A stretch of 63,294 bases of DNA. Source: an uncultured Lactobacillus sp. GTDB taxonomy: Bacteria; Bacillota; Bacilli; Lactobacillales; Lactobacillaceae. The stretch lies in assembly GCA_946481335.1 (NCBI GenBank), contig CAMLMR010000002.1, positions 1-63,294 on the forward strand, in the 5' to 3' direction. The notes below the pieces were generated by a model that was not told where the DNA came from, made no database searches, and saw only the letters and a program-made list of their open reading frames with translations. The position numbers and the translations under genes were made by a program. Of this stretch, positions 31,703 to 42,400 are shown in pieces; within the stretch, counting starts at the first letter, position 1, and the number at the start of each line of letters is the position of its first letter.

Positions 31703-32449
31703 TTATTCTTCTTCAATTTTTACTTCTGCTAATAGTTTCTTTTGTAAATCAGTTAATTGACTGTAATCAATTAAATCTGGGCGTCTAAGATAAGTCTTTC
31801 TTAGTGCCTCTTTTTCTCGCCATTCTTCAATCTTTTGATGGTTACCGCTAGTCAACACATCAGGAACTGCCATCCCACGAAATTCTGCTGGTCTAGTGTA
31901 TTGCGGATATTCTAACAACCCACTTGAGAAAGAATCACCTGGTGCAGATTCATCGTTACCTAACACGTCAGATAATAATCGTGCAGTTGCATCAATCATT
32001 ACCATTGCTGGTAATTCTCCACCAGTTAACACAAAGTCACCCAATGAGTATTCATCAGTAACTAATGTCTTAATTCTTTCATCATAGCCTTCATAATGAC
32101 CACAAATAAATGTTAAATGGTCTTCCTTAGATAACTTTTCCGCATCTTTTTGATCAAATTGTTTTCCTGCAGGATCCAACAGGATAACACGTCCCTTAGA
32201 AATGCCTTCTTTAGCAGCTTTCTCTTGAGTGTGTGCCAATGCATCAAAAATTGGTTGGGCTTGTAGTAACATACCCGCACCACCACCAAATGGGTAGTCA
32301 TCGACATTCCCATGCTTGTTAGTAGAAAAGTCTCTAAAGTTAGTAATATTAATATCTAATAATCCTTTTTCCTTTGCTTTTCCAAGAATTGAATCTCCTA
32401 ATGGTCCATCAAACATGTCTGGAAATAAGCTTAAGATATCAATCTTCAT
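31703..32449 (-). CDS. trmD: tRNA (guanine37-N1)-methyltransferase
   Basis: [47 protein letters not shown]. Internal ATG 32449 is the likely start. Confidence 0.97.
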   Translation of the reverse strand: MKIDILSLFPDMFDGPLGDSILGKAKEKGLLDINITNFRDFSTNKHGNVDDYPFGGGAGMLLQAQPIFDALAHTQEKAAKEGISKGRVILLDPAGKQFDQKDAEKLSKEDHLTFICGHYEGYDERIKTLVTDEYSLGDFVLTGGELPAMVMIDATARLLSDVLGNDESAPGDSFSSGLLEYPQYTRPAEFRGMAVPDVLTSGNHQKIEEWREKEALRKTYLRRPDLIDYSQLTDLQKKLLAEVKIEEE

Positions 32450-32963
32450 CGTCGAGCCCCCTAGGAACATCCACAGTAATTACTTCATCGTCTAAATTAA
32501 CATCTAAGATTACTGAATCAATCTTAGGTAATAATAAATCGGACTTGTTATCACGTGAGACAACCCAAACATCATTAGCACCAGGTGAAAGAATTTCCTT
32601 AACGGAACCAATCTTTTGGCCATCGGTATCTAAAACATCTAAACCAATGATTTGGTGATAGTAATATTCGCCAGGTTGTAAGTCATCACTATCAAGTTGA
32701 TCTTCAGCAATTTTTAGTTCTGAAGGTTTTAAGTATTCAACATCATTGATAGTTGACTTGTCCTTAAAGTGTAGCAAAATGAAGTTCTTATGCGTTCTAA
32801 CACCATCGATAATTAGCTTTTCGCTCTTAGTATCATTTAAAAAAGCATAAACTTCATTACCAACTTTAAAACGTTTTTCAGGGAAATCGGTAATAGACAT
32901 TACACGAACTTCACCACGAAGTCCCTGAGTATTTACAATCTTTCCAATATTATAAAAGTTCAT
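32439..32963 (-). CDS. rimM: Ribosome maturation factor RimM
   Basis: [32 protein letters not shown]-barrel C-terminus. Confidence 0.95.
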   Translation of the reverse strand: MNFYNIGKIVNTQGLRGEVRVMSITDFPEKRFKVGNEVYAFLNDTKSEKLIIDGVRTHKNFILLHFKDKSTINDVEYLKPSELKIAEDQLDSDDLQPGEYYYHQIIGLDVLDTDGQKIGSVKEILSPGANDVWVVSRDNKSDLLLPKIDSVILDVNLDDEVITVDVPRGLDDED

Positions 32964-32984
32964 TATTCGTTTCCCCTTTTATGT

Positions 32985-33030
32985 TAAAAAACTCTTAAAC
33001 AAAACACCAAGGTTTCATTTAAGAGTTTTT
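32985..33030 (-). terminator. Intra-operon hairpin with U-tract across the khpA stop codon
   Basis: 13-bp perfect inverted repeat: 32987-32999 aaaaactcttaaa pairs with 33018-33030 tttaagagttttt, 18-nt loop, followed on the minus strand by a T run. Confidence 0.65.
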
Positions 33031-33276
33031 ATTTTTACTATCATCAATAATCAGTCTTACGCTCTTATCACCAGAAACACGAGCACTGTAAACAATCGTA
33101 CGAATTGTTTGCGCTACATGGCCCTTTTTACCAATAATTCTACCTACATCAGCAGGATTAGTAACTAGATGATATTCATAGAAACGATCCGATTCACTAT
33201 GATCGATAGCAACATCCTCTGGGTATTCCACCAGTGGTTTTACGATTTTTTTAATCAGCTCATCAAAATTAGTCAT
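33019..33276 (-). CDS. khpA: KH-domain RNA-binding protein KhpA
   Basis: VTNPADVGRIIGKKGHVAQTIRTIV. Confidence 0.95.
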   Translation of the reverse strand: MTNFDELIKKIVKPLVEYPEDVAIDHSESDRFYEYHLVTNPADVGRIIGKKGHVAQTIRTIVYSARVSGDKSVRLIIDDSKNKNS

Positions 33277-33289
33277 AACTCGATATCAC

Positions 33290-33565
33290 TTATTTCTTAG
33301 AGTATTTAGCTTCATGATATTTCTTCATGATACCAGCATCAGATAGTAAGTTACGTACAGTATCTGAAGGTTGTGCACCCTTGTTTAACCATTCGAAGAT
33401 ATCTTCTTCTTCTAGTTTAACAGTACTTGGTTGAGTTAATGGGTTGTAAGTACCAACAGTTTGGATGAAACGACCATCACGAGGGCTACGTGAATCAGCA
33501 ACTACAACACGGTAGAAAGGACGCTTCTTTGAACCCATTCTCTTCAAACGAATTTTAACAGACAT
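33290..33565 (-). CDS. rpsP: Ribosomal protein bS16
   Basis: [34 protein letters not shown]. Confidence 0.98.
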   Translation of the reverse strand: MSVKIRLKRMGSKKRPFYRVVVADSRSPRDGRFIQTVGTYNPLTQPSTVKLEEEDIFEWLNKGAQPSDTVRNLLSDAGIMKKYHEAKYSKK

Positions 33566-33660
33566 TAATAAACACCTCCTGTATTTCTTTTAACGATATT
33601 AAATATAACAGTTATTTAGATGCTTGTAAAGGTTTTTTTCTTTACACCATGATTTTTTTA

Positions 33661-33945
33661 CTAAAATTCAACTAAAAGCGCGTTTTTTGCTAGCTGATCC
33701 ATGTACTTCTCGTTATTGATGACAAAACCATGTACACTTTTATAATCTGTAAAATCAATTTTGACATTATGAAATATATGATTTTGCAATAATTGCTTAG
33801 CTAGGTTAACGTCATTGACTGACATTTTAGCCACAAATGGTGAATCTTCATAAATTTCATCCCATCTATCAGATAACAACGCTTTTGCTCTTTTAATATT
33901 AATGTCATTATTAATGGCCATCTTTAAAACATCAGGTTTTAACAT
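33661..33945 (-). CDS. Hypothetical 94-aa protein in MoxR/VWA module
   Basis: ORF starting 4 nt after the VWA gene; no family recognised. Confidence 0.65.
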   Translation of the reverse strand: MLKPDVLKMAINNDINIKRAKALLSDRWDEIYEDSPFVAKMSVNDVNLAKQLLQNHIFHNVKIDFTDYKSVHGFVINNEKYMDQLAKNALLVEF

Positions 33946-33949
33946 TCTA

Positions 33950-35185
33950 TCACACCCTAAATTGATCTAAATATAAAACTTTATCATTTAAATTCTTGAC
34001 TGATAATTCATTTGAATAATCCAGCAGTATCCAAGTTAATGCAATATTATTTTTTTCCAAATATTGTTCACCTTTTCCATCAGTAAATACAATGCATCCC
34101 TGCTTTTTTAAATGATGTTGATGAACATAATCAATAATCGCTTGATAACTAGTGCCACCCTGTAAAAGTCGTTTATCAAACTGTTTATTTAATTCAACTT
34201 CTTGAACAGCAGAATCAAAAACAAAACAATTAACTTTAATGTTTGACATTGATTTAATCACGTCAACTAACGATACCATCTTTTCGTACTGCTCCTTACT
34301 GATTGATCCAGAACTATCGATAAACACATTAATATGTTTGCTTTGGTTCCTGATTCTACCTGCAATGTCCATTCGGTATGGTTGTCTTCGATTAAATCGA
34401 TTATAGGTCTTATTGGATTGATTACTATTTGTAGTTATTGTTTTAACTATCTTTCTTAAGTCCACATTGGGCATTACTACCGACTTAATTTGTTTATCAA
34501 TCTCCATAGATATCTTACCTCTGTACTGGCTATATGCATCCCTAAGTAACTTATTAATATCTGCTTGTCTTTGACTAAAATCTTGGTCACTAATATCGCT
34601 ATTATCGTCAAAATATCTATGATCATCGACAATTCGTAAATTATTGCTATCTAGTTTGCCAACACCTGATTGCTTGTCCCGACTAAACAATTCGGATATT
34701 TGTTTTGCGTATTGGCTGGAGTCTAAATTAGGCGCCATCTCAAGACCATATTCAGAATTTAGTTTATCCAGTGTCCATCCCTTTAAGTAAACATCGGAAA
34801 CATATTGGTTTACTGATACATCGGATGCCACATCATTTAGTCGACTGTGAGTTGCGTATCTAAGGGGATGCAACCACACGATATGCATTGAAAGATGTTC
34901 TAATATCGCAATTAGATCGTCATCATTTGCGATATCATCTTTAAGATGATTGACATTAAATGCCAATACCAACTGATTATCATGCCACTTTAAAGCAAGA
35001 AATGAATGAATATCAAAATCTGGCTCCCTATTTAAATTAAGCAAAATTTCGCCATATATGCTCTTATTACGAATTAAGGATAAAATCCCTTGGGATATAA
35101 TTTCATCAACCATATCAGTAGTCACATTGCTTGAATTGGTATTAATTAATTCCTCGATATCACTATTCAATGTCATATTAATCAC
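33950..35185 (-). CDS. VWA-domain protein with DUF2201-like N-terminal metallopeptidase-like domain
   Basis: MIDAS INVFIDSSGSISKEQYEKM, GGTSYQ, IVFTDGKG; N-terminal HLSMHIVWLHPLR...NDVASDVSVN. Confidence 0.8.
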   Translation of the reverse strand: MINMTLNSDIEELINTNSSNVTTDMVDEIISQGILSLIRNKSIYGEILLNLNREPDFDIHSFLALKWHDNQLVLAFNVNHLKDDIANDDDLIAILEHLSMHIVWLHPLRYATHSRLNDVASDVSVNQYVSDVYLKGWTLDKLNSEYGLEMAPNLDSSQYAKQISELFSRDKQSGVGKLDSNNLRIVDDHRYFDDNSDISDQDFSQRQADINKLLRDAYSQYRGKISMEIDKQIKSVVMPNVDLRKIVKTITTNSNQSNKTYNRFNRRQPYRMDIAGRIRNQSKHINVFIDSSGSISKEQYEKMVSLVDVIKSMSNIKVNCFVFDSAVQEVELNKQFDKRLLQGGTSYQAIIDYVHQHHLKKQGCIVFTDGKGEQYLEKNNIALTWILLDYSNELSVKNLNDKVLYLDQFRV

Positions 35186-36282
35186 CTGTACGCGTTAAAA
35201 CTAATCTCAGTTAGCAGATTATATAATTCTTTAGCAGACTCGCTTGATGTAGCCAATTCGTACAAATCGTCAATTAATCCGGAATCATTAATAAACGTTC
35301 TAGCAATTGCGTATTGACCATCTGGACTCAATATTCCTACATACGCATATAAACGACTGCAAAAGTCATCACTTAATTGTGAATTTGATTTTAAGTATTC
35401 GCTGACTAATGATTGCTTAGTTACTTCATCAACTAAAGATAGTTTATCAATTACGCTTTTTAAATCATCATCTAAATCAATGTGATTGGATGATGATTCG
35501 TTCATACTTTTGACAAAGACTTCCGCAATTGATGAACCAACATTTCCTGCGATAACCTCTGTCAATACATCTACATCGTAGTTTAAACCACTTTCAGTCA
35601 TGATATCGGCGACTCGATGCCAAGATCTTGGGGTTGGCTTTATGTCATCTTTTCCATGGTCTAAAAACGAAGGATTATCTTTTATAAAATCAATTACTTG
35701 TTGGTTAATTTGATTTTCTTTTGCCCAGTTCAACCAGTCATCAACATCCGTTTGCATATTTACAAGCACGGTTCTATCTGTGATGGCATCATCACTTGCA
35801 TACACATCGTAATTGCCATTCATATCATCTGGATTTTCAGCAATAATAATATGCACCTGTTTTGGTAAAACAACTGAATTAATACGACGTTGCAAAACTA
35901 GATTCATCAATTCACTTTGCACGTCAGATGTCCCACGGTTAAATTCATCTAGGAACCAATAAATGGGTGTTTTAGGATTTCTTTCCGCATATTTAATGAT
36001 TTCGATAATCGTGTGTGAATAGCCAAACTGAACGTCTGCTAATGTACCGTACTCCTCAGTTTCCACAAACGACTTATCAGTTAATGGAGGTACCGGAATC
36101 GCTAAATCACCTTTTTCCAATAGACTAACTACTGTCGTAAATAATTTAGCATGATTGCGTTTCGCTAATTGATCTACCAATGCAGACTTACCAATTCCGG
36201 CAAGTCCCACGATATTGGCGACTGCACCACTTTTCTCAATCAAATCTACCGCTTGCATTGTTTGGGTAAAACCTAATGCCAT
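35182..36282 (-). CDS. MoxR-type AAA+ ATPase
   Basis: Walker A GLAGIGKSALV, Walker B IYWFLDEFNRGTSDVQSELMNLVLQRR, sensor 1 IIIAENPDDM, sensor 2 TPRSWHRVAD. ATG 36282 with aggaggg SD preferred. Confidence 0.88.
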   Translation of the reverse strand: MALGFTQTMQAVDLIEKSGAVANIVGLAGIGKSALVDQLAKRNHAKLFTTVVSLLEKGDLAIPVPPLTDKSFVETEEYGTLADVQFGYSHTIIEIIKYAERNPKTPIYWFLDEFNRGTSDVQSELMNLVLQRRINSVVLPKQVHIIIAENPDDMNGNYDVYASDDAITDRTVLVNMQTDVDDWLNWAKENQINQQVIDFIKDNPSFLDHGKDDIKPTPRSWHRVADIMTESGLNYDVDVLTEVIAGNVGSSIAEVFVKSMNESSSNHIDLDDDLKSVIDKLSLVDEVTKQSLVSEYLKSNSQLSDDFCSRLYAYVGILSPDGQYAIARTFINDSGLIDDLYELATSSESAKELYNLLTEISFNAYR

Positions 36283-36335
36283 ATAAATCCCTCCTAAAAA
36301 AGACACAACTACCCATGGTAATTATGCCTTTTCCA

Positions 36336-37814
36336 TTATTTGCGTTTCTTGTTACGCTTACGCTTGTTTTTATTCATTTTCTTGCTAATTTTTCTGCTCA
36401 TACGCTTCATTGCCATTTGTGAGATTTTGCCACCTAGGCCGCCACCCATTCCTGGCATTGAAGGCATTCCGTCCATGCCCATGTTACCCATCATTTGTTC
36501 CATACCGGACATGTTACCCTTAGACATCTTATTCATCATGTCTTTCATTTGATTAAATTGCTTAATCATACGGTTAACTTCTTGAATTGGACGTCCACAT
36601 CCACGAGAAATACGACGTCTTCTAGAAGGATTCAATAAATCAGGGTTATTACGTTCTTCATAAGTCATAGAGTAAATAATTGCCTTAATGTGTTCTAAAT
36701 CCTTAGGATCCATATTTACATTCTTTAAGGCAGGATTATTAGCCATTCCTGGAATCATCTTCATGATTTCATCCAAAGGCCCCATCTTTTGAATTTGTTC
36801 CAATTGATCTAGGAAGTCTTCAAATCCAAAAGTGTTATTTTGCATCTTTTCAGCTAATTGTTTGGCTTGTTTTTCATCATAATCGTTTTGAGTCTTTTCG
36901 ATTAATGATAATATGTCACCCATTCCAAGGATACGAGAAGCCATACGGTCTGGATGGAAGACATCAAGGGCTTCCATCTTTTCACCTTGACCAACAAACT
37001 TAATTGGTTTTTGGGTTACTTCACGAATTGAAAGGGCAGCACCACCACGGGTATCACCATCTAACTTAGTTAAAACAACACCAGTAATGTCTAATGCATC
37101 ATTAAAGCCTTCAGCAGTATTAACTGCATTTTGACCGGTCATCGCATCAACAACCAATAGGATTTCATCTGGTTGAGTTAGTTCCTTAATGTTCTTTAAT
37201 TCTTCCATTAAGGTTTCATCAATTTGAAGACGACCAGCAGTATCAATCAATACATAATCGTTATGGTCTTCTTTAGCCTTAGCCATCCCATTTCTAACAA
37301 TTTCAACTGGATCAACATCTGTTCCTTGTTGGAAAACAGGAACATCGATTTGTTTACCAACGGTTTCCAATTGGTCAATGGCAGCTGGACGGTAAACGTC
37401 GGCTGCGATTAGTAATGGACGTGCATTTTCTTCTTTTTTAAGTTTTAAAGCTAATTTACCAACAGTGGTAGTTTTACCTGCCCCTTGTAAACCTGCCATC
37501 ATAATTACAGTTGGAATCTTTTCAGATTTATTCAATGGGACTGCTTCTTCACCCATTGTCTTTGTTAATTCTTCATTAACAATCTTTACGATTTGTTGAG
37601 CAGGATTCAATCCTTCCAATACTTCCGCTCCACGAGAACGTTCTTGGACACGCTTAACAAAATTTCTTACAACTGTGAAGTTAACATCGGCTTCAAGTAA
37701 AGCAAGTCTAATTTCACGCATAGTTTCTCTTAAGTCAGCTTCGGAAACTTTTCCTTTTCCACGTAAATTACGCATTGCTTTTTGAAGACGTTCTGTTAAT
37801 CCTTCAAATGCCAT
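36336..37814 (-). CDS. ffh: Signal recognition particle protein Ffh
   Basis: GLQGAGKTTTVGKLALKLK; DTAGRLQIDE; Met-rich M domain. Confidence 0.98.
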   Translation of the reverse strand: MAFEGLTERLQKAMRNLRGKGKVSEADLRETMREIRLALLEADVNFTVVRNFVKRVQERSRGAEVLEGLNPAQQIVKIVNEELTKTMGEEAVPLNKSEKIPTVIMMAGLQGAGKTTTVGKLALKLKKEENARPLLIAADVYRPAAIDQLETVGKQIDVPVFQQGTDVDPVEIVRNGMAKAKEDHNDYVLIDTAGRLQIDETLMEELKNIKELTQPDEILLVVDAMTGQNAVNTAEGFNDALDITGVVLTKLDGDTRGGAALSIREVTQKPIKFVGQGEKMEALDVFHPDRMASRILGMGDILSLIEKTQNDYDEKQAKQLAEKMQNNTFGFEDFLDQLEQIQKMGPLDEIMKMIPGMANNPALKNVNMDPKDLEHIKAIIYSMTYEERNNPDLLNPSRRRRISRGCGRPIQEVNRMIKQFNQMKDMMNKMSKGNMSGMEQMMGNMGMDGMPSMPGMGGGLGGKISQMAMKRMSRKISKKMNKNKRKRNKKRK

Positions 37815-37828
37815 TTATTTCACCACTT

Positions 37829-38170
37829 TCATTTTTCTTCTGTTATTTCTAAATCATCAACTAATTGATTTAATTTATCATCGTTGGGATAGTTATCCTT
37901 AACGTAATTTCTAATTGCATCAGTTTGATCATTTCGTTTGACAAAATCTGCATACAAATGAAGTTGATCTTCATATTTTTCCAGAATCACTTCTGTTCTT
38001 CTTATGTTATCATACACAGCCTGTCTGCTAACATTAAACTCTTCAGAAATTTCACCTAAGGAGTAATCATCAGCATAATAAAGTTGAATATAACTGTCTT
38101 GCTTATTTGTTAATAATGGACGATAAAATTCGAATAGTGAATTAATTCGATAGTTTTTTTCCATTTCCAA
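37829..38170 (-). CDS. YlxM/p13-like DNA-binding protein
   Basis: [27 protein letters not shown], upstream of ffh. Confidence 0.92.
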   Translation of the reverse strand: MEMEKNYRINSLFEFYRPLLTNKQDSYIQLYYADDYSLGEISEEFNVSRQAVYDNIRRTEVILEKYEDQLHLYADFVKRNDQTDAIRNYVKDNYPNDDKLNQLVDDLEITEEK

Positions 38171-38195
38171 TTAAATCAAGTCCTTTCAATTCAGA

Positions 38196-39407
38196 CTATT
38201 TAATTAGACCCTTAAATAATCCATACACAAAATCGTTTGCGTTAAATTCTCTTAAATCTTCTACTTTTTCACCTAAACCGACGTACTTAACCGGAACGTG
38301 AAGTTCATTTCTAATTGCTAAAACAATTCCACCTTTGGCAGTACCATCTAACTTAGTTAAAACGATTCCAGAAACATTGGTTGTTTCCTTAAATAGTTTA
38401 GCTTGGTTTAAGGCATTTTGACCTGTTGTTGAATCTAAAACTAATAGAACTTCATGCGGAGCATCTGGAATTTCTCTAGTTAAGACCTTCTTCATCTTAG
38501 CAAGTTCGTTCATTAGGTTAATTTTGTTTTGTAATCTACCAGCAGTATCCACAAATAAAATATCATAGTTTTCATCTTTAGCCTTATGAACTGCTTCGTA
38601 TACAACAGCAGATGGATCACTTTGTTCTGGCTTTTTAACGATATCAACGCCATCACGTTTTGCCCATTCATCTAGTTGTTGAATCGCACCGGCTCTAAAT
38701 GTATCTGCAGCGGCTAATAATACCTTCTTACCTTGTTGCTTGTACATATTAGCCATCTTACCAATGGTGGTAGTTTTACCTACACCGTTAACACCTACGA
38801 ATAGGATAACAGTTGGTCCTTGTTCGGCAAAGTGAATTTCAGTGTTTTCGTCATTTCCATTTTGATCATAAATATCGATCATCTTTTTAATGATTACGTT
38901 TTGAACATCATCTTTGCTCTTCGCGTTTTGAAGTTTAACTTCATCCCTTAATTGATCTGTTAGGTTAACAGCCATATCAAATCCAACATCTGATTCAATT
39001 AAGGTGTCTTCCAAATCTTCGAAGAATTCTTCGTCAACACTTCTAAAATTAGCAAACAAACGGTTTAGACGGTCACCAAATGTACTTCTAGACTTTTCAA
39101 GTCCTTCAGTAAACTTAGTTTGATCATCTTCGACTGGATTTTCATCATCAGTTGATTCAATTTCAACATCTGATGCGTCGCCAGTATCATCGTCATTCTT
39201 TGATTCACTTAAGCCATCTTCTTTAGTCGTGTCTTTAGATTCATCACTAGTAGGAACTTCTTTATCACTAGCTTGTTCAACTTTTTCATCATTTTGTTTT
39301 TCTTCTTCAACAGCAGCAGAAGTGTCTTCAGTCTTTTGACTTTCATCGACTTTGTTGTTGCTTTCTTCTTCGTTGCTACGCTTTTTAAAAATATCAAATA
39401 ATCCCAT
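38196..39407 (-). CDS. ftsY: SRP receptor FtsY
   Basis: Acidic N-terminus; GVNGVGKTTTIGKMANMY; DTAGRLQNKINLM; KLDGTAKGG. Confidence 0.98.
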   Translation of the reverse strand: MGLFDIFKKRSNEEESNNKVDESQKTEDTSAAVEEEKQNDEKVEQASDKEVPTSDESKDTTKEDGLSESKNDDDTGDASDVEIESTDDENPVEDDQTKFTEGLEKSRSTFGDRLNRLFANFRSVDEEFFEDLEDTLIESDVGFDMAVNLTDQLRDEVKLQNAKSKDDVQNVIIKKMIDIYDQNGNDENTEIHFAEQGPTVILFVGVNGVGKTTTIGKMANMYKQQGKKVLLAAADTFRAGAIQQLDEWAKRDGVDIVKKPEQSDPSAVVYEAVHKAKDENYDILFVDTAGRLQNKINLMNELAKMKKVLTREIPDAPHEVLLVLDSTTGQNALNQAKLFKETTNVSGIVLTKLDGTAKGGIVLAIRNELHVPVKYVGLGEKVEDLREFNANDFVYGLFKGLIK

Positions 39408-39410
39408 AGC

Positions 39411-42400
39411 TTATTCCTCCGCGGCATTAAATTTATTTAGGTTAGCTGTAACCACTTTAGAAACTCCGGAATTTTGCATGGTAACTCCATACAATGTATC
39501 GGCATAAACCATTGTTTCTTTTCTATGTGTGATAACAATGAATTGAGTTCCATCGTCTAGCTTAGTCATGTATCTAGCGTATCTATCAACATTCTCAGCA
39601 TCCAATGCTGATTCTGCTTCATCCAAGATACTGAAAGGTACCGGCTTTACTTTTAACACAGCGAAAAGTAATGCAATGGCGGTCAAAGCTTTTTCTCCAC
39701 CTGATAATAAAGACATGTGACGGTACTTCTTACCAGGCGGTTGTGCCATAATTTCAATTCCAGTAGTTAACAAGTCATTTGGATCAGTAAGTAATAACTT
39801 AGCTTTTCCACCACCAAAAATTTCGTTATAAACTTTAGAAAATTGGGTAGCAATCGCATCAAATGTATCTTTGAATTTCTTTTCAACGGTAACATCAATC
39901 TTGTTCATGGTATCAGTTAACTGTTGACTAGAATTTTTCAAATCATCTGATTGTTGAACTAGGAATTCATATCGTTTAGATACTTCCTTGTATTCATCAA
40001 TTGCTGATACATTCACAACGCCCAAATGGTCAATTAAACGACGTAAATCATCAATATGAGCCTTAATGTTATCAATAGTATCGTCAACTACAATATCATC
40101 AATTTCATTTAGGTTAATTTCATACTTACCAATTAGTTGTTGTTTTAGACTAGCAAGTTGCTTTTCTAATTGTTCAAACTTATTCGTTTGTTTATTTAGA
40201 TAATTTTGTTGGTTAACGGAATCCATTGTTTGTTTATCAATCTGTTCTTCAATTTGCTTGATTTCTGATTGATGTTTATCGATAGATTCTTTGCATTCTT
40301 GCAAGTTACTTTGGATAACCTGAATTTGTTGGTTAACTAACTTAATTTCATCATCTTGATTTACGGAAAGCATGTTGTTACTAATTGCTTCGTTTAATTC
40401 ATCGATGTTTTCTTTTTCGTCATCAATATCGGCATCTAATCGATCAAAATCTTCAATCAAATTAGCCTTTTGGTCACGGAAATTAGATAGTTTTTCCTTC
40501 AATACAATTAACTTTTCACGGGTTAATTGTACCTTTGAAGAGTTATTATCCTTCATTGATTCCAAAGTTTCAATCTTTTCTTGAATATCTTTAGATTTAG
40601 TTTGGTTATTTACCAAATCAATATTCAATTGTTCCTTTAGTTTCTTGTTTTGACGTTGCTTTTCATCAATATCATCGTCAAACAATCCACCATTAGACAT
40701 TCTAATTGCTTTTAATTCACGTTGTTTTCTAACAAGTGATTCCTTTGCAAACGTCAATTTATTATTGATTGAATCAAGTTGACCATCATATTGACGTTTG
40801 TTGTCATAGAAAACATCAGATTTAGCATTTAGTTCTTTTAATTGATCTTGTAAATCAACAAGATTAGCTTCCGTCTTTTTAGCAACTTCTTGACTGTTTT
40901 TGAATTGCTTTTCCAATTCTTCTAGCTTGTTTTTTTGAGTCAATACACCATCAAATTGACGTTTATTAGAACCACCGGTAATTGAACCACCAGCGTTAAC
41001 AATTTCACCACTCAAAGTCACAATTCGATTAACGTGCCTAATCTTATTACTAATATCAGTAGCAGTATGTAAATCCTTAACGATTAAAACATTTCCTAGC
41101 AAGTGACTAGTTACAGAACGAAGGTTATCACTAATTTGCACTAGTTCATTTGCAACGCCAATAAAACCGTCACTGCTTTGACAAATATTCAACACATTAT
41201 TGTTAACGCTACGTTGTGAAATTTCATTAATTGGTAAGAAGGTAGCGCGTCCCAAACGATTATCGTTTAAAAATTTAACAGCTTGTCTAGCGGAAGCATT
41301 ATTGCTTACCACTATTTGTTGTAGCTGATTACCCAAAGCAGTTTCGATTGCAGTAGTGTATTCTGATGGCACATTAATGAAATCAGATACAGAACCCAAT
41401 ACACCATTTAACTTTTCTTTATTGTTTAAGACATTTTGTGCCCCGCGATAAAAGTTACTGTGATCATTTTGCAGGTTATTTAAACTGTTGTACTTAATCT
41501 TTAAATTTTGCGTATCTTCTAATTGCTTATACCAAATGGATTGTTGGTCATCAACTTGTTTTTTTAGACTGTTTACCTTAGCTTGGTAGTCATTAAAATC
41601 ACTTTGAACCTTTTGAACTTCTTCGTTCTTCTTATTATATTCTTGATTTAACTCTTCAACTGATTGTTCCAATTGATTGATTTCATCGTTTACACCAGAA
41701 ATTTTTTGACGATTAGAATCGTTTTGAACATCTGCTTGTTTTTGCGTCTTTTCAAGATAAGTAGATTCATTATTAACATTGGCAATCTTTTGCATAATTG
41801 CTAAATATTCACCACGAACATCTTCATATTCGTCCTTCTTTTTAGCAATCATTTCATTAATCTTATCTTCATCAATTTCTTCTAGATATTGCTTATGTTT
41901 AGCAATTTCTTGATTCAACTTATCGATTTCAGAATTAATTTCTTTTTCCTTAGATTGTAAATCAGCAACTTGTGAATTTAACTTTTCTAAATTTGCCTTA
42001 TGTTCTTTCAAACTAGTCTTTTTAAACTCGATTTCTTGTTTTGAAAGATTTTGTTGTCCAGATAATTGTTCAATTTTCTTTGAATAGTTCAAAAGATTAT
42101 CTTGTTGTTCTTCCTTCTTGGTTAAAAGAACCTCAAGTTGTTCATTCAATGATTTCTTTTGATTGGTAAGATCATTTAAATGATTATTAATGTCTTCAGC
42201 ATTTTGCTTTTCTTCAGCAATAATTGCCTTAGTATTGTTCCAATCCGCACCAACTTGATTCAATTCAAGTGCAATTCTAGAAACATCATATGTTTTTAAT
42301 TCTTTTTTCAAATCCAAATACTTAATTGCAGTTTCACTTTGCTCTTTTAACTGATCATTTCGATCCTTAAGTTCAAAGATGATATCTTCAACTCTATCAA

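Noticed and set aside
33605-33660. TGTAAAG-GTTTTTTT-CTTTACA inverted repeat before rpsP
   Set aside because: Short AT stem with a homopolymer loop and no downstream T run on the transcribed strand; not convincing.
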